Assembly: GCA_900470775.1 (NCBI GenBank)
Contig: UCBZ01000002.1
Location: 7,501-71,500, forward strand
Direction of reading: 5' to 3'
Length of the DNA stretch: 64,000 bases
DNA from: Hyphomicrobiales bacterium
Lineage (GTDB): Bacteria > Pseudomonadota > Alphaproteobacteria > Rhizobiales > Beijerinckiaceae
Part shown: positions 63,446 through 64,000 of the stretch, one piece after another
Layout of the letters: each line of letters opens with the position of its first letter
How positions within the stretch are numbered: position 1 is the stretch's first letter
Notes under the pieces: model-generated
What the model saw: only the letters and a program-made list of their open reading frames with translations
The model's database searches: none
What the model was told of the DNA's origin: nothing
Program-made: the position numbers and the translations under genes

Positions 63446-63967
63446 ATGTCCCATTTCGTCGAGGAGTTGCGCGGAGATGCCGAGGCCGCCATCGCCGCGA
63501 TGCGCGAGGCGGCGCTGGCCGCGCGCCACATCCACGCTCGCGCCGAGCTGATGCGCCATATGCTGACGACGGCGCGCAAGGTCGCGGCCAAGTCCAAGGC
63601 GGAAGCCGTCGAGACCGTCGTGCGCGAATGGATGGACGCGTGGAATCTCGATCGGCACGAGTGGCCGCATATCGCCCGCGAGATGGAAAGCTTCACGGCA
63701 GCCTTCCACGACTATGCCAATGAGCCATCCGACGCGCATGACGCGGCTTTGCGCTTGAGCTGCACGGCGCTCGATGAGGCGCTTGCGCGCGAGGGCACGT
63801 CGATCTCGGAACAGATGGCCTTCCGCTCGCAATGCGCCCATCGCTGGTGGGAGCTGGTCGCGCCGACGCCGGCCGATCTGCCGGGTGCCAAGCTGCGCCC
63901 GTCGATGCCGGCGCGGCGCTCCGACGCCCCGTTCTGGGAAGCCGGCTGCGCCGATTTCTGCCGGTAG
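63446..63967 (+). CDS. Small soluble protein of unknown function
   Basis: The 173-residue protein is alpha-helical and Ala/Glu/Arg-rich, with conserved-looking aromatic blocks REWMDAWNLDRHEWPHI and AHRWWELVAPTPADLPG and four cysteines. I do not recognise the family. GAGGAT lies six bases before ATG 63446; a GTG one codon upstream is less likely. It follows the nucleoside hydrolase by 22 bases in the same direction and may belong to the operon. Confidence 0.65.
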   Translation: MSHFVEELRGDAEAAIAAMREAALAARHIHARAELMRHMLTTARKVAAKSKAEAVETVVREWMDAWNLDRHEWPHIAREMESFTAAFHDYANEPSDAHDAALRLSCTALDEALAREGTSISEQMAFRSQCAHRWWELVAPTPADLPGAKLRPSMPARRSDAPFWEAGCADFCR

Positions 63968-64000
63968 GCGCGGCGATCAGGCCGATGCATCGTGGTGCTC

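Overview
The window is a GC-rich, densely packed chromosomal segment of an alphaproteobacterium. The content and order (LdtR-like MarR regulator, two TRAP transporters, DUF1674-HtpX-RsmB/NOP-heparinase-PurH block, SigF/NrsF-type ECF pair, rhizobial-style palindromic intergenic repeats) point to the order Hyphomicrobiales. A Bosea-like genus is my best guess, but I cannot prove it from sequence alone. No rRNA, tRNA, CRISPR array, integrase or insertion sequence was seen.

Region 1 (1-18863) is the most unusual part. A MarR-type regulator is divergent from a type I secretion ABC exporter and its HlyD adaptor. Next comes a small protein made almost only of RTX calcium-binding repeats, then an intrinsic terminator, then ten co-directional genes. 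Six of those ten form three paralogous pairs: a GT2 enzyme and a degenerate GT2-like protein, two GT4 enzymes, and two polysaccharide pyruvyl transferase-family proteins. The other four are a methyltransferase, a small coiled-coil membrane protein, a secreted Asp-box (beta-propeller-like) protein and a GSCFA protein. The AT-rich leaders of the exporter and of the RTX gene share an identical 13-bp motif. I infer one system that exports a repeat-only RTX protein and builds or decorates a surface glycan that goes with it. The outer-membrane TolC partner is not here.

Region 2 (18951-30186) is a minus-strand catabolic locus. Two complete TRAP transporters flank an amidohydrolase, a beta-hydroxyacid dehydrogenase, an enoyl-CoA hydratase and a class III CoA-transferase. 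A solute-binding protein of the Bug/TTT type is divergent from it, and the shared control region holds two copies of a GTATGCAG palindrome. The substrate is probably an organic acid but is not identifiable.

Region 3 (30193-38035) holds a five-gene minus-strand operon (ThDP enzyme, OpgC-like membrane protein, TPR protein, membrane protein, YHS protein) ending at a perfect hairpin, plus a PHB-depolymerase-like esterase and an ECF sigma / DUF1109 (NrsF) pair. Two matches to a GTAACC-N16-CGA(A/T) promoter, one before the anti-sigma gene and one before the ThDP operon, suggest these units form one regulon.

Region 4 (38048-47575) is ordinary housekeeping and accessory sequence: LysR regulator with a divergent PNPOx-like protein and a perfect operator-like palindrome, DUF72, YbaK, PurH, heparinase II/III, RsmB/NOP methyltransferase, HtpX, DUF1674.

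Region 5 (47691-63967) is carbohydrate uptake and use. nagB-nagA and a ROK regulator are bracketed by two paralogous orphan ABC binding proteins. Two Gfo/Idh/MocA dehydrogenases follow, then a GntR-led operon with FGGY kinase, BtpA/SgcQ protein, SDR, a single-domain sugar ABC importer, a nucleoside hydrolase and an unknown protein. Four palindromic intergenic repeats punctuate this half.
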